From contig NC_086356.1 of the NCBI RefSeq assembly GCF_036324505.1, forward strand, positions 17,584,028-17,648,027: 64,000 bases of DNA, in the 5' to 3' direction. The stretch's first letter is position 1; each line of letters opens with the position of its first letter. The notes beneath the pieces are model-generated. The model ran no database searches, was not told the DNA's origin, and worked only from the letters and a program-made list of their open reading frames with translations. The stretch comes from Eleginops maclovinus (taxonomy: Eukaryota > Chordata > Actinopteri > Perciformes > Eleginopidae). Below are positions 11,501 through 25,450 of the stretch, one piece after another. A program made the translations under genes and the position numbers.

Positions 11501-14500
11501 TAGAGAGTTATTGTTTGCAATAATTCTTGTTTTTGTCCCGAGACTCCTTTGCTATTACTCTGAACACCTAATAAGACAATCTTAGGTTACATTTAACTTT
11601 AATTTACTGAAAACAACATAGTGGAGGTTGCCCCATCCTAAAGAATACCCTACTTTATCATCTATTTTTTTCTTAGTGGGACTTGAATTGACATAACGAG
11701 GCACTAAAAATATGTAATACTGCGCAAGAGATCATCAACTTATAAGGAAAATGTTTACTGTAATAATAAATCAAGTGAGATATACAGACATTTCCTCATA
11801 GTCTTCTATGAAATTGGACTTGTTTTTTGTAGCTGATTATTAGAAATAATGTAGATTAAGGCTTCACCTTTCAGGCCTACTAGGGTTAATAAGTGGTTTT
11901 GTAAATAGAGGGGTTTCTTCCTGTGCCAGGAAAGGAAGTTCTGCGCTGATCTGGGATTGCTGTTTGTATACTTTGGTTTTTGCCACAACACAGGAAAAGA
12001 GCATGCTGCAACAGATGGTCCAAACTGATAAAAAGATCACTGGCCCCAACCTGCTTTCCCTCCAGGATTTTTATTCCTAGCAAACATGTTTTTCTGACCC
12101 CTTTAACCCTGGCCTGGAATTATTCACCTACACACTTCTGGCAGTTTTTCTGATCCAAATCACCGTCATCCACAATCTCATCTTTTATTGAAAAGCTGTC
12201 CGCTCTACGCCTCAGGGGAAACACGACATGTGTAGCCCTCATGGATTGTTTTAATCTAAAACAAAAAATGCTAATACAGTTACTCAGCTGTTAAATAAGC
12301 CAGCTGTAGAAGACATTAACTGAAAATAAGCCTAATTAAATGTCTTGAAAAAAAGAAAAACAACTTCAGCCTGAGGCAGAGGGGACTAAAAGTGGACGAC
12401 AATGTTATGGTTTGTGTTCTTGTTTCTCTGACAGTTTCGCATTTCCAATTGCAAAAGAGGCAAACCAGATGCTTTAGTATGCCTTCAGAGCAGCAGTGAT
12501 AGTGTTTTTGTTTCAGAGCAGATTTGATTTAGGCTTTTTCATGTTTTAACAAAATGTATGAATCCAGCTGCACGGCTTTCGTACAAAGAGAGTCAAGGAG
12601 AGTGAATACATTAACGACAGCAACTAAACTGAAACTTTATTTGCTGTTATATTTGGAGGCACTCATATTTTAGAGTGTGGTCTTTGATCCCATGCTCATC
12701 CTGTCATAATGACTGCTTGTGTTACTATTGCAGCCATTTAATTCACATCATCAATATTAGAACACACAGAAACAATTTCTCTCTGCATTTAATTACAGTA
12801 ATGAACAGATAACTAAAATAATGCTTGCTCAGAAGCTGTGTAGCGCCATCTTACCTGTACATAACAGTTCATTTGCAGCTGCCATTTTCCCACCTGCATA
12901 CAAATCGCTGTTACTGTAATATTATTGATACACAGATCATTTTTTATTCAGACCCTTTTTGTACTCCTACTTCCTGTAGATACAGTTTCTTACTACATCG
13001 AAGCCATGTCATTACTAGACCTGTTAATGGTTTGGCGGATTGTGGGTGGGAATGACCAGCGTACGCAAAAGCTGGGAATGCAGGTAAAGGTTGAAAAAAG
13101 AAGGATCTTATTTACCCCAAATATATATACAGTTTTTAGGATTAGGTAACAAAATCAATTAGTATGGAAAAACAGTTGAATTATTTATAATATATATAGC
13201 AGATACAATTCAGAATATAGCATTAAATGAACAACACTTTAACAAAATGGGTGCTTCTTCCCAAGAGCAACTACTTCCTTTCCACACTGTAGGAATTCAT
13301 ACCAATGCTGGCCAGTCCATTGTTGAGTGCAGGAGACTCTTAAGAAGGCTGGCTTAGATAAAGTGACCTCTTTAAACACCCTTAAAGGTTTTAGGGAATG
13401 GCACATTCCAATAAGCCAGGCACATCTACTGTACATAGGCAGGTGAGCTGCAAGACACTGACAATACTTAGATTAGCAGAACACATATTTAACAATCACT
13501 AATTTTAACAATAACGGTGCACTCAATCTAGTAAAATAAATGTGTTTAAAAAATCTGTGGATGTATGATGTTAAAAAAAAGCATTATCTTTTGTATGTTG
13601 TAAAGGAAAGGGACAACCCAATAGTCAAAACAACTAATTATTTCTCTGTTATTCCAGCAAAAGAGTCATTTTCATCTTCAAGTATTTAGTGATTATGTTT
13701 TTACTGAAGATGCTCAGTGCATGGCATGTTTGTGGTGGTCCCCTAATAGCATCAGAAGGGAAACATTGTAATAAGACCCTTGTGTATTAACTGCTGTTCT
13801 GAAATTGTTCTCATTTTGATCAATGTCTTGCTGTGATGTAACTTTGATCACATGTTTGCTTCATTAAAGACAGACTCAAAGCTGCCTTTCAGAGGTAAAA
13901 GTGAACCCTCGTTTCCTTCCCCTTAATGCTTTCATCCTGCTTGTCACTTAAATTGCACGGAATCCTGCAGAAAATTGCAGTGTTAACCACTTTGCACACC
14001 GCTCACCTTTAATGAGCGCGACATATTTGAGTGGTATAATTGAGCTCTTAGTCTGCCCTGAGCATTGTAAGCTCATGTGATTACAGGGAGGCCAAATAAT
14101 GTTAGACATTGCGTGTTTTGTGTGTGTTTATGTGAAAGTGAGGGTACAGATGGGAGGGCAGGCAGGGGGGATGACTATAATTTGGCGATGTGTGTTTGAC
14201 AGACTTGGCTTTCTGGCAAGTGAGGGCCACTTCACATCAAAAGGGCAGCCTGGTAAGAAAGAAGAGGGACAACAGTGTAAAGCAACAGTCAGGGAAATGT
14301 TAAGGCAAGGTGTTCAATAAATGTAACCACATAGCTTTGGTAAATTTGTTTTGAATGATGCTCACGTAGCAACAATGTTAAAAGAGATGCCACGAAATTA
14401 ACACGTCTACACCTATCTGCAATCACACACAAATGCACGTTGGAATTCATCTCTTCCTATCCCTGGTAGCTTTTCTGTTTTCTGTAAAAGAGACCATGAT

Positions 14501-15859
14501 CCTCAGATCAATGTGTATCAGAAGAGTCTTTGGCAATTAACTCCCAGGCTGTAGAAGTACTCGGAGCTTAGAGAAGCAGAGGAGCCACACACAGCAGGGG
14601 AGCACATTCATCTTCAGTCTGCAGAGAAGAACATACTGTCCTCACACACACACGTACAAAAAGACTGAAGAAATACATGTGATGAAAAATGGTCAAAACA
14701 GCTTGAAGAGAGATTTTTTTTTCATTGCAGTCAAATAATGTTCTCCAAATGGATGTGATATGCAAATGGTCTTTGTTGATTCACATGTTATTCTGTTAAA
14801 TTGTCGGTGTCTTGGGAGGAATAGAAAAATGGACAGCCTAAGTAGATGAAGCCACTAGTAAATGGGCTTTCCATCTCTCTTTTCTTATGTACATTTCAAT
14901 GTGTGTTTAAAAAACCTGCCTGTAAATTGAGAGGGAGTCCGAAAAATCGGCAAATTTGCAAAAGGCTGGAAAAATTGGTGTATGTATCGGGGCAAAATGG
15001 GATTGTCGGGAATATAATGGGGGAATAAATGATGACGTAAATGATTCATGCAACTCCACTAAGGCTGAAAAAGACGTAACAAATGTAAAACAGTGTAAAA
15101 AAGTGTCTCCCCATCACTCCGCACAGATCTGATGCAACCATCCTTACAATAATGCATAACAGACAGTCTGAAATGTCATACTGCATAATCCATCAAGTTT
15201 TTTCAGATATTTTTCATCATTTGATTTCCTACTGCCGTTATTTTAATTCCTGCATTGTCACGACTTTTCTCTATTTTGTTCCTAATGGTCAAATGCTGCA
15301 ATCTATTTCTCAAAATGAAGGTGACATTTTCGATACACATGCATTCATCACCATATATAACTCCATATGTTTACCTTATTCAACCAGTTTCCCTTTTTTT
15401 TTTTATTATTCCATTCCTCCTGATCTTTTTCCTTCCCAGGGACAGAAGCATAAACACATCCTTACACACACTTATCCTCCACTGCCTTCCTCCGCCACAA
15501 TGCAGCATCCTGAGGCTTGTATTTGTATTTTTGTCACACAGTGGAAAATCTAAAGAGAACAGTATCTACAAAAGAAAGCACAAATCAAAGAACATCACAA
15601 TTCCTGCGAGAATGATGGCCCATTTTGCCTTTCTTTTTGTATTTTTTTTCAATTACTCTCTCTGTGGACACTTAGTTTTGTGCAACTGAAATACGCCAGA
15701 CAAGGTCGGCATGGCCAGGAAAGAATGGGCCGAGCATTGAAATAAACATTCAATCTCAGTATTCATAAACCTCCTCCTTCTGTCCACCCAGAAGTCCTAG
15801 AAGGAATTGCGTCACAGACCTTCAGAAAAATCCATGATAGACAGCAGCAGTGATTACCC

Positions 15860-16151
15860 TTAAAGGTCCCCTATTATACAAAATTAACTTTGAGTCTTCT
15901 ATACATAAATATGTGTCCCAGGTGTGTAAGGAGACTCACAAAGTGTCAGAAAATACAACCCTCTCTCTTTTCCTCCTTACCCACATTTCTAAAAACGGGG
16001 GTACAAACGAGCTGATCCAGATTTGCTTCGGTTATGACATGGTACAATGGGGGATCTGTTTGGTATTTTGAGCAAAACACTTCACAGACATGTTTTTTAT
16101 AGATATTGCCCCACAATATATTGTTCAAATATAGCATAATAGGGACCTTTA
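15860..16151 (+). mobile_element. TTAA-type MITE, family B copy 1
   Basis: Left terminus TTAA then AGGTCCCCTATTATAC; right terminus ATAATAGGGACCT then TTAA. The termini form a clear inverted repeat of about 14 bp and the flanking TTAA fits a piggyBac-type target site. The element is about 290 bp with no coding capacity. It shares internal sequence (ATATGTGTCCCAGGTGTGTAA) with the longer relative ending at 44141. The two short open frames here, one on each strand, are repeat sequence. Confidence 0.75.
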
Positions 16152-19140
16152 AAGTGCATGTCTGAGGGAGAGAGGAGTAAAAAACTGATAAAACAATGCA
16201 CCAGACATGCCTTGACCCTGTCAATGGCTTATCTGTAAAAACATCTGCCAAACTCTCCCATCATTTGTTGCTGCCTCTTCTCTCTGCTGGACAGCAGCAC
16301 CACTGACAGCATCAAGGTCAAAGGTCAGTGCTTCTCACTACTCACAGGTTAGTGAACAGAGTGGGATAGAGTGCTGATCGATTGTTCTCTCTGAGATTTA
16401 TTGCCCCGGTCCTTATGGGTGCTGCTTCTAACTCATTTAGAAGCAGCTGCACAGCTTGCCAATGTCCATGCCCATGCAGTCCGGGAAAATACCGTCCCCT
16501 TAAGCTAACATTTATATAATTGCTGGATAGCTCATATTTTGGAGACAGGACCGTACCATTTTGAAGTGTTATCCTGCAAGAGAAACATAGTCGTCAAATA
16601 TAATCTCTGTATATAGTCGCAGATATTGCAAAATCTTTCATCATTCCCTCATTGACTCTGATTCTGTTCGTTGCACAGTATGTCTTGCAATTTATTTATG
16701 TTATATAATCATACTATTTTAATCTCTGCAGCTGGGTCATTCTGTTTTGGGGTCACTTTTTTTGCACTTCTTTGAATACGCAATGGTGCACATAAACGAC
16801 ACAAAGGACAGGTGGGAAATTGGGAGAGTTGATGGGTTCATAGTGATTGGTGAGGTCATGAAGAGTTAATAAATAGGCAAATTTAGCCAGGATTGTGGTA
16901 TCAAATAAGCCATCACAGAAATGTGCATAAATGGAAGCAGAGTGAAAGGGCTTCGTTATAAAAATAAGGGAAAAGTACATATATTTGTTTTGCAATGTCA
17001 AAGTAGCATACCATTCCTGATTCTTCTTTTTCTTTAAATAAGATTTAAAAACAACTGAATATGCCCAAGCTTATATACACGCTTCGCCACAGTGTGCATC
17101 ACGTCAATAAAGGCTGCTAGCTTTCAGGAAGGTCACAGTGTAAAGAAACTCCCCACAAGTCTCCGCACTTTTCCCCCCGAACGCTCTAACCTTCCCTTTA
17201 GAGGGGATAAATAGCCTCATTATTTAGGTGCTCACCATCCACCCTCATCACTAACTTCCATTGTGTTTCCTCCGTTACGTTGCAATAATATTTTAAAAAA
17301 TATTGGTCATTTGGAATTATCTCACAATACACATTTAATTTGTGTCTTTTATCCAATTTAGAACCTCCCTTTGGTGATTTATTTCTGCATGAGGAAACAA
17401 ATACTATATTAAACCTAATGTGTGTTTACAGCAGGTGATATAAGATCCCCCCCTGACTTCACAAGTTGTCAGTTAACATATCCTGCAACCTGCAGTGTCC
17501 TCCATCAACACAATAATAGAGTGTTAAGTTGGTACTCATTTATGACTCATTAACCACTCGTGTTTTCATGTTACAGCTGTAGGCATTGATATAATTACTC
17601 CATAGGGGCTTACACAACAAGTCAACTACATCTCTTAACGTGGTTTCTGAATAGGATTTCATCATACTGTAGAGCAACAATGTTTATTCCATCAATTCAA
17701 ACTGGTTTTCATTCAAAATTGAACATTTTTTTCAACTCCATTTTGACATTTTTGGATGCAGCAATTAAGCAATGATTAGCCTACACCTGCTATGTCATCT
17801 TAGTAATATACATGTACCAACACTGATTGTCTTATGAGCAATTAAGCGGAAGAAAAGTATAATATTAGCAAAAACAAACACTATTTCCCCTAGGGATTTT
17901 ATGGCAACGTTTCTGTATGATATTAATTATGCTTTTGAATATTTTAATTGCCTTGCTTATTGCCAAAAAGTTCACCTCCGGACAAATAATCATCCGAGCT
18001 ATAATAATTCCCTAATGTATTCGTCAAATCCTTTAATGATACTGTCTCTATAACACAACACACAGCCGCTTTTTAATAGTGCCTTTAGAAACACTATAAT
18101 TCCATATGTGTCAAATATTTCACATATTGCACTTTAGGAAACAATGTTCTCACCTAAAGATGACCCCAACGTCAGGAAAACAATTGTTTTTTTAGTGCCG
18201 TATGCTGCTCTTTGCAGTCAGTGTCGCCCACACACTGTACCGTGAGGCTCATGCTGCCTGCGGATTCCCCTCCAGCTGTACCCACTGATAATTATAATTC
18301 AGAAAACCATTTCTAGGGGAAGGACAACCACAGCAGTTTGCTAACGCTATGTTTAATCCCATACTATGACGGTGTAAAATTTTAAGAGTGTTTCCAGCTA
18401 GAGCGTTTCATTCAATTGCTGCCGTAATAAAACGGTCCCCATGAAAAGGGCTGTATGAAGCTTATGTATTATAATGGTCCCTGACTATTTGCTTAATACT
18501 TGGAGAGACTAGTAAAATCCACAGAAAGGTACTCTATAGCTGCATAAACCAGAACAAATATCTCTCTGAGGCAATTCTCTCAATACTCTCAATGTCAGCG
18601 TAGGATGAGTGAAGATTTTATCTTTGAAACAAGATTTTACATTTCAGAAGCTTTTTTTTTCTACTGACATCATCGCATTATAAGTCTTTACACACGTTAA
18701 ACTAGGAAATGGATATTAGATATACAGTCATAATAATATTACATTTAAACAGAATCCAGAACAAAACTGCACTATATGGCATTGTGGAATCACTGTGTGT
18801 GGTTACATTTGTAGAATCATATACATATTTTGATGGAAGTACCATCACAAGCTACAGAGCAAAAATGCATCATGGGAGCTGATTGTCAAACCCAGCTGTT
18901 CGGAAATACACGCTATATGATATGATACCATCTCCTGCATGACAAAGGAAAAATATCAACTCCCAGGACTTCAATCCCTGGCAATCTATTATTTAGAGCT
19001 CATGTAAGTGTTTTCAGTTAAAGCTCCTCCAATACTGCATTCATATCCAATCAATTATTCAGCAGTGTGATTCCTCCTCTGTCAGTCCAACTCACTGGAG
19101 CTGGCCATCCGGGGATCCGGTCGGTCGGCCAGCTGAGGTC

Positions 19141-19407
19141 TTGCCAATCAGCGCTGATGCTGACACGATGATGCCTCAGCCCCGGGCTCGGCCTCTGCCT
19201 TCTTCAGGAGGGTTTGCTGCCTCTGATTGGTGTGGCTGTACCCTGGCAGACACTCCATCTGCACTAGATTGCACTGCTGGAGTGGAGATAGCTGCAATTT
19301 GCAGCAATTCTGCCAGTAATTTCGATATGTATGAGCAGCAGAGCAGCTTTTTTAGCCCTCTCCACAAGGCCCGGGTACTTTATTCGATGCCTCATCCCAA
19401 GCCTACA
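19141..19407 (+). other. unproven open reading frame with a possible splice donor
   Basis: An open frame of 139 codons runs through 19141-19560. It begins at TTG, not ATG, and is locally more GC-rich than its surroundings. Residues such as CTLADTPSALDC and MYEQQSSFFSP are not low-complexity, and CCTACAGGTAAAT at about 19401 looks like a donor. I do not recognise the protein, and no matching partner exon is visible on either side. It lies inside the 26.9-kb fibcd1 intron. It could be a chance frame, a conserved non-coding element or an exon of an overlapping transcript. Confidence 0.2.
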
Positions 19408-21279
19408 GGTAAATTCCTGCACCTCTCTTCCTACTACTTGTGCTGCTGCCAAAGTCTGGTTTGGCTCAAGCTAGGAAAAAGACTCTTTGAAATGGGAAGA
19501 TTTTATTTGCCTGAAGATGTTAAAATTGATGAGCAGAATCTTCTCATAAAGGCGTTTTGAGCGAGCACAGATGGGCTGACTGAAAGTTGGACTAAGGGAT
19601 GATTGAACAGATCTCCTAATGACACTGGCAGGAAAATCTTTATGCAAAGACCCACACAAGTCCCTTTTCACTTGGTTACTCGTCATAATTCAATTCATAT
19701 GTGGCTTCAATTAAAAGATAATGACACTTTTTTCAGTGCTTTGTACGTGGCAGTTCCACATTGTTCATGCCTGGTCAGACATTAGACAACAGAACAATGT
19801 AGTTTAATAATTCATCATTTCTAACACTGTCTCAACTCCTCTGAGATAAGCACGTATTACTGTGGGATGGCATGCCTGTTTAGTGCTACTGCACTCTGAG
19901 GACTCTGAATAAGGGGTGAGGCCAGGGTGACTCTCACTTCTCTCACCCTGCTGCTACTGTAATGTTTGAAAGTGGTTGCTACCTCTTTGGGAAAGCTCTT
20001 GTTTCACTTTTTCCTGGGAGTATATATAGCATCATATCGAATATTTGATTCTTTGTACTGCAATCTGGCTTCTATTTCTGCCTCATTTTATTGCATTAGT
20101 CGGGGAATTTGTGAATGTAAAGAAAGCCTGTCTGTTGATCATATTAATATGTGAAGCAGAGTATCATGCCTTTTTCAAAAATATTATGGCATTTTAATCA
20201 TACATGGTGCTTAATTAGCGCTGAACTCTTAGTAACCTTATTACGTGCAAATGGCGTTGAAGGGCCTGAAGATGTGTCTCCCCTCGGACACTCTCTCTCT
20301 TTCAAGCCCCTCATTACTTTGACCCTGGCATAGGAGGGGCTTAACAAGACTATCACACTGCCCTTGCTGAGCTTTATTGGTGTCTTGCCCATGATCAAAG
20401 CCTTCATGGCATTTCCGTGTGCTACTCTATCATGCATGCTCATCATGCCTAGCTCAGTCTTCTCTTTCCCTCTCTGTCAGTGTCTCTCCTCACCCGACAC
20501 ATTCTCTCTGCTCAGCAATCCTTTTCTTTGTAACCATTTTATCCACCAAAGGACTTATCGTATGCTCTCTAATATTCTTTACGGGTTCTCTTGATTGCTA
20601 CCAAGAGCAGAACCAAATGCTATTCAGTCTATCAGCTCCAGTTCTATTGCCGTGGGTCTGGGGTCCCGGGTGGATCTAAGTGGATTCTCTATCTGCTCCA
20701 TTCATGTGGTGTTGGAATCATTTCAAGAGACAGATGGAAATATTTACAGCAAGAATATTTGTGTCAACCATTACGTGGAAATAGGAATGTCATGCTGATA
20801 TGTTTCCTTCATAGGAAAGCTGATAGTAAAAAGACTGGACAAGGGGGAATACGCGGAGGCACATGCCAAAAAGGTTTCCGTCCGATATCAAGCTATGCAT
20901 ATAATCTAGCTAGGGCTTCTTCTTCGTCATATCCAGCCATCTTTTATATCACGTCTTTCCAGTGGTTGGCGCAGGCAAGCGTAGCAGCATTTAGTTCTTC
21001 AAGGTCATCTGCGGAACATGGTGGGCCATGGCTTTTTCTCTTGATGTGCTCCGTTGTTTGTGATAAGCCTAACACACACATGCATCGGAAGTTGTTGTTT
21101 TCCATTTCTTCATGGATGCCTTGCAACATCCTGTGCCAAGATTAGCTTACAGTCTGTCTGAGGGGATAGTCGGCTAAGAAGTAGCTCGAACAGCTTGTAG
21201 GTAGTACATAGTAACAACACAGTAGTAATCTACTACGGCACCTTACAGAAAGAGATGACTATGGTCTTCATATCAGTTT

Positions 21280-21480
21280 AGCATGTTAGCTTACTGAGAT
21301 TTATCAGTTAGCACAAAACACAGCTGAGCCTAACTTTCTCTTTCGTTTTGTAGGTATTTGTTCTTTAACTAAAGTTTTGGAGGTGATATTGTAACTAAAA
21401 TTGAATGGATCACCAGTATGATTGAGTTTCATCTTGGGGGGAACATGCATGCGTGCTCCAGTTGTTAGCCTAGGCGTGGT
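21280..21480 (+). repeat. degraded TTAGCATG-type dispersed fish repeat
   Basis: Contains TTTAGCATGTTAGCTTACTG, a TTAGCACAAAACACAGCTGAG segment, GTAGGTATTTGTTC and GGGGGGAACATGCATGCG, in the order seen in a repeat scattered widely through fish genomes. Related fragments occur near 26925-27045 and, inverted, 49475-49600. No coding content. The family name is not known to me. Confidence 0.5.
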
Positions 21481-24400
21481 CTTGACCTACAAGCAATCAA
21501 AAGATAATATATAAAAAGAAATACAAAAAATATTTAATAGATTTCACTCAAAACTGGATTATTATTTTATTTTGACTGTCTTTATTGATTGTGTTTTTCT
21601 TACTTTATTCATGCACGTTCTACAGGGCTCTGTTTCTGATCAGCTTCAAAATGTTATACCTGATGACACCATTTGGATGGATCTCTACCTGTCTTGTGCT
21701 CTGCCCAGTATCTGTTAAGTAGAAATCATTTTATGCAAATGTGCTTTCCTAACACAAATGTGTTTTGACCACAAAACCTTGAAGCTCTATGTGTGTGAGG
21801 CGGTGGCACACCCAGCGGATCTTCGTGCCTGACTGTTGCCATCCCCTCCTGTCAAGCTGGGCCTGCTCTGTTCATTTTGTTTTACCTGAGAGCTCCTCTA
21901 AATATTAATGTGGTCTTCTCCCTGAATTACAGCCCTACAGGCATGCCAACTCTCTCAGCATTTGTCTCCCTGCCTCTCTTTTCTCTCTCTGTATCTCCCC
22001 TCACTTGGCTCAGTCTTTCCACCCCGAAGGTTAATATCTGATGATATCAAACGTGAAGCTTTGTTGGCTCTCATTCTTCTCTCTCACCGTTTTATGACAG
22101 AAATCCTGCCACTTGAGTTAAATCCCTTCCTTTATTTTGCCCTGTGGATGGCATTTTGAGGCATTTAGTTGTACAAAGGCGAGAGGTTGAAAGCGAACTT
22201 GAAATCTAATACTGACATCAACCTGAGCTTTCTTGCCTCGCATAGATTAATCTAACGTGACGTGAGCTGACATTGAAATCTGCATGACCTCGGAGAAGTT
22301 AATTTGTTGTGTCGCCTGTGTCTCAGCTGCCCTTCCGATCACCAATAAATCAATCCAGTTCAAGTGGGATACACAAGCAAGGATAGCTGGATGTGTCGTG
22401 TACTTCAGTAGCATTTGTAATGATTTCTGAAGAGCATCTCTATTTTAATAAAATACTCTCAAAAAAGACCTAAGATGCTACAGTGAAGTACTCTGAGACA
22501 TTCTAGCTAATACAAAACTACAAGTGCAGTGCGTTTTCCAGTGACAAAATGTGAACCCAAACCTTCCATACTCAATGTCAGCTGCATAGTCATTGCAGGC
22601 TTCATGACTTCCTCTTCCGTGCTCCTCGTACGTCTGTTACTCAAATAATTCGAACGACAACTGCACGTTTAAAGACTTTCCTCTTGCTCATTTTAACAAC
22701 TGTTACACCTCCGGAAATAACACTACACAACTCCCGCCCCTCGCACATGCGCAGTAGGTATTGAAACATTAACAACGTCTGCTTGAATTGTTTTTGAAGC
22801 AAAGGCAATGTTATGTGCATAAAATGTAATACCCGGACCTCGATACACAAGGAAATCCGGCATGGATCTTACCGGTGAAAAGTTGAGACGATGAGAAGGA
22901 AAAATTCAGACTCAGAGCATAAGTGGAATAAGTGTGTGTATGTGTGTGTTCTCTATGTTTAATTGATCGGCGTGTTTGCTTGGTTAAACTGGTAAAATGT
23001 TATCAGGAGGGGCAAATTCATTAATTTTAATCAAGACTCATCGCGATTATACATCATGACCTGCTAATTAGCTTTGCATCGTGTACGTTTCAACAACCTC
23101 TGCCTGTCCCCCTCTATTAGAATGATATACCCGCTCATTAATAATAGTCATGGCAGAGAAAAACATGAGGGAGGATGATTTTTTTTTTGAGAGGAGCTTC
23201 AAATCAAGCTAACTAGCAGCTGTTGAACCATGCAGTAAAAACATGGAATTAAATTGTTTAAGCTACATTGCTAGTAGCTTGAGCAAACATGTCACTTCCT
23301 TTTGAGCAGCGAGCTTACACTGGTGAAAAACAACAACAGAAAAAGTGGTCACCTCATTCATTTCAAATGAGATCCCGGAGATCTGATGCAACAGAGAAGG
23401 AGGTGTCAGCTGGAGGAGTGATTCTTGCGACAGGAAAAAAAGTCGATCAGAGTTCAATTTTAGATGAGCAGAGATGAGGAGCGGCCTCACACTCCTCATT
23501 ATTATCAGTGAGGTAACAGGGAAGAAACTGATATTGATTACTTTAACTAAACCCCTGCTGATTTAAGTAGCCCTCATTTGATGCCATGAGGCTGCTAACC
23601 TATTGTATTTTATTGCCAATACGAAAACAATGAAATACATCCTGCAATTTGCAAATAATTTAATGAGCTTTCCCCGATAGAAAAGGGGAGAATTTTAAAT
23701 CACATTGCACAATTTCACAACTTTTTTGGGGGGTGGATTAACATTTAATTATACCTCGCTAATAATAACTTTATCTTTGTCTCTTTCTGTCATTTAAAAA
23801 TCTTTCACAAAAACAGCTTTGCTTTCAGTCGCTGTCTGCCTTTGTATAGCTTTATGTGCAAACACGGCCCACTTAAAACGCAACCCTTGACCAAAAAATA
23901 ATAATGAACAGTAGCCCGCGCTTAGAGTCTGATGTAGAAATGTCTTACTTCTCTCATGATTATAGTTTTAAAATATCTGTGTTCAGGAGGTAGCAAAATA
24001 AAAAAGACATATAATCCGTCCCTCATATCTTTCATCAGATCTAAAGCAGCGACTCTTCACACCTATAGTCATGCTACCAATTTCCACTGAGACTGCTGGA
24101 TTTAATTCAGTGAAAAGGCTGCAGGTCAGAAAAATGCGTCAGAGCGAGGGTTGGTCTGTTCCGTAACCCGTGAGGATGCAAAGGAAACAATATGTATTAA
24201 TAATATATTGCTAAATGTACCTATCTTCACAGATGAAGCAATTGACTCCTGAGAGCAGTAATGAGGGCGCTGTGGGCAAAGTGAACAAACATTCCCAAGA
24301 TCATTATTCCCAAGTTAGACTCAGCCTGGGGAACAGAGCCGTGTGCTGAACAAATAGAGCCGCCGAATGATCATTAAGTTAAAGATTCTGTGTGAAATGC

Positions 24401-24659
24401 TTTTGAATATAGTGGAATCTGCAGCATACTGTATGCCCTTGTTCTGATAGTCAAATGTGGGGCATTTGCATGTGCATGAGTAAAACCAAACAAGTGAAAA
24501 AGTGCAGCCTACATGCTCTTTTTATATTCGTCAATATGCAAGAAGGAATTTGGACCATCTTAGCGCCCATAATGGGCCATATTTCAACTGATCTGAACAC
24601 AAACCATTCAGAAGGGAGAAGTGAGTGGGTAGGGTTAACAGATTTGCACTTTACAAGTT

Positions 24660-24661
<2 letters not shown>

Positions 24662-24731
<70 letters not shown>
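24662..24731. repeat. (GT)n microsatellite
   Basis: About 35 GT dinucleotides without interruption inside the large fibcd1 intron. The open frame that runs into it encodes only a Cys-Val repeat and is not a gene. Confidence 0.97.
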
Positions 24732-24734
<3 letters not shown>

Positions 24735-24949
24735 AGGGGAATCAGCAGCTTACCCTGCAAAGCTTGTAGCTTAAAAACGTATTAAAACTAGTATATCCCT
24801 CCCTATAGCCAACATTAAAAACCCTTCCAGAGTTTACATAACGCTTAGATATTGTATATTTTTTCATGACGAACAACATGAAGTCCCTATCAAAAGGAAC
24901 TGTTTTTAAGGGGAATTTTAAAGTGGGAATTTGCAAACCAAACAGGCGT

Positions 24950-25450
24950 CGACATGGCAGAGCTATGACAGTAAATGTCGAAATTATTTCCCTTTCTGTC
25001 GCACCAAATGTCACTGTTGGCTCCGGGGGAGCAGCAAGAGTTCAGCACACACCTGTCTCTGTTTTTCTGCCCGTGCTCCTCTCTTTTCACGACAAGACAA
25101 GTCATGGAAAGACGGCCGAAGCAAGCCTTTTCTCTTCCGAGGACAGCATCCTTTCAGCAGATGCGTGCTCACAGACCTCGGTGCCAAAGTGCAACGCGAC
25201 TGTCCTCGTGGCTATGGAAATAGCCCGCCCTTTCTTCAAACTCCTCCCCATCCGCTGAGTGCGAGGAAAAACGTTTGACAGGAAGATTAAGCAAGAGGGA
25301 GGGAAGTAGTAAGAAGAGAAAAGTACGACAAAACGAGGGAGGGCTTGAGTTATGGTGGGAGGAAGCGCGGAGGAGGAGACGGAAGAGTGCTGCTCCTTTT
25401 CTCCTTTTCAGCTGAAACAGTCTCAGGAGCTGCCCCCCAGCAGCAGAGGG
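24950..25450. promoter_or_regulatory. CpG-dense intronic stretch, candidate regulatory region
   Basis: By eye there are roughly 25 CpG dinucleotides in about 500 bp, many more than in the surrounding AT-rich intron. Overlapping open frames exist on both strands in several phases, which is usual for CpG-rich DNA and does not indicate coding. The purine-rich end (about 25260-25400) is followed by CTCCTTTTCAGCTG, a possible splice acceptor at 25409-25410. It could be an alternative promoter or enhancer; there is no direct evidence of transcription. Confidence 0.3.

Noticed and set aside
20591..21145. 184-residue + strand frame and an overlapping minus-strand frame at 20944-21129
   Set aside because: No domain or splice evidence; composition changes along the frame. 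The minus-strand piece might be a LINE tail but I could not recognise it.
24866..25278. Three overlapping + strand frames of 82-130 codons
   Set aside because: Simultaneous open frames in all phases of a CpG-rich stretch indicate few stop codons by composition, not coding.
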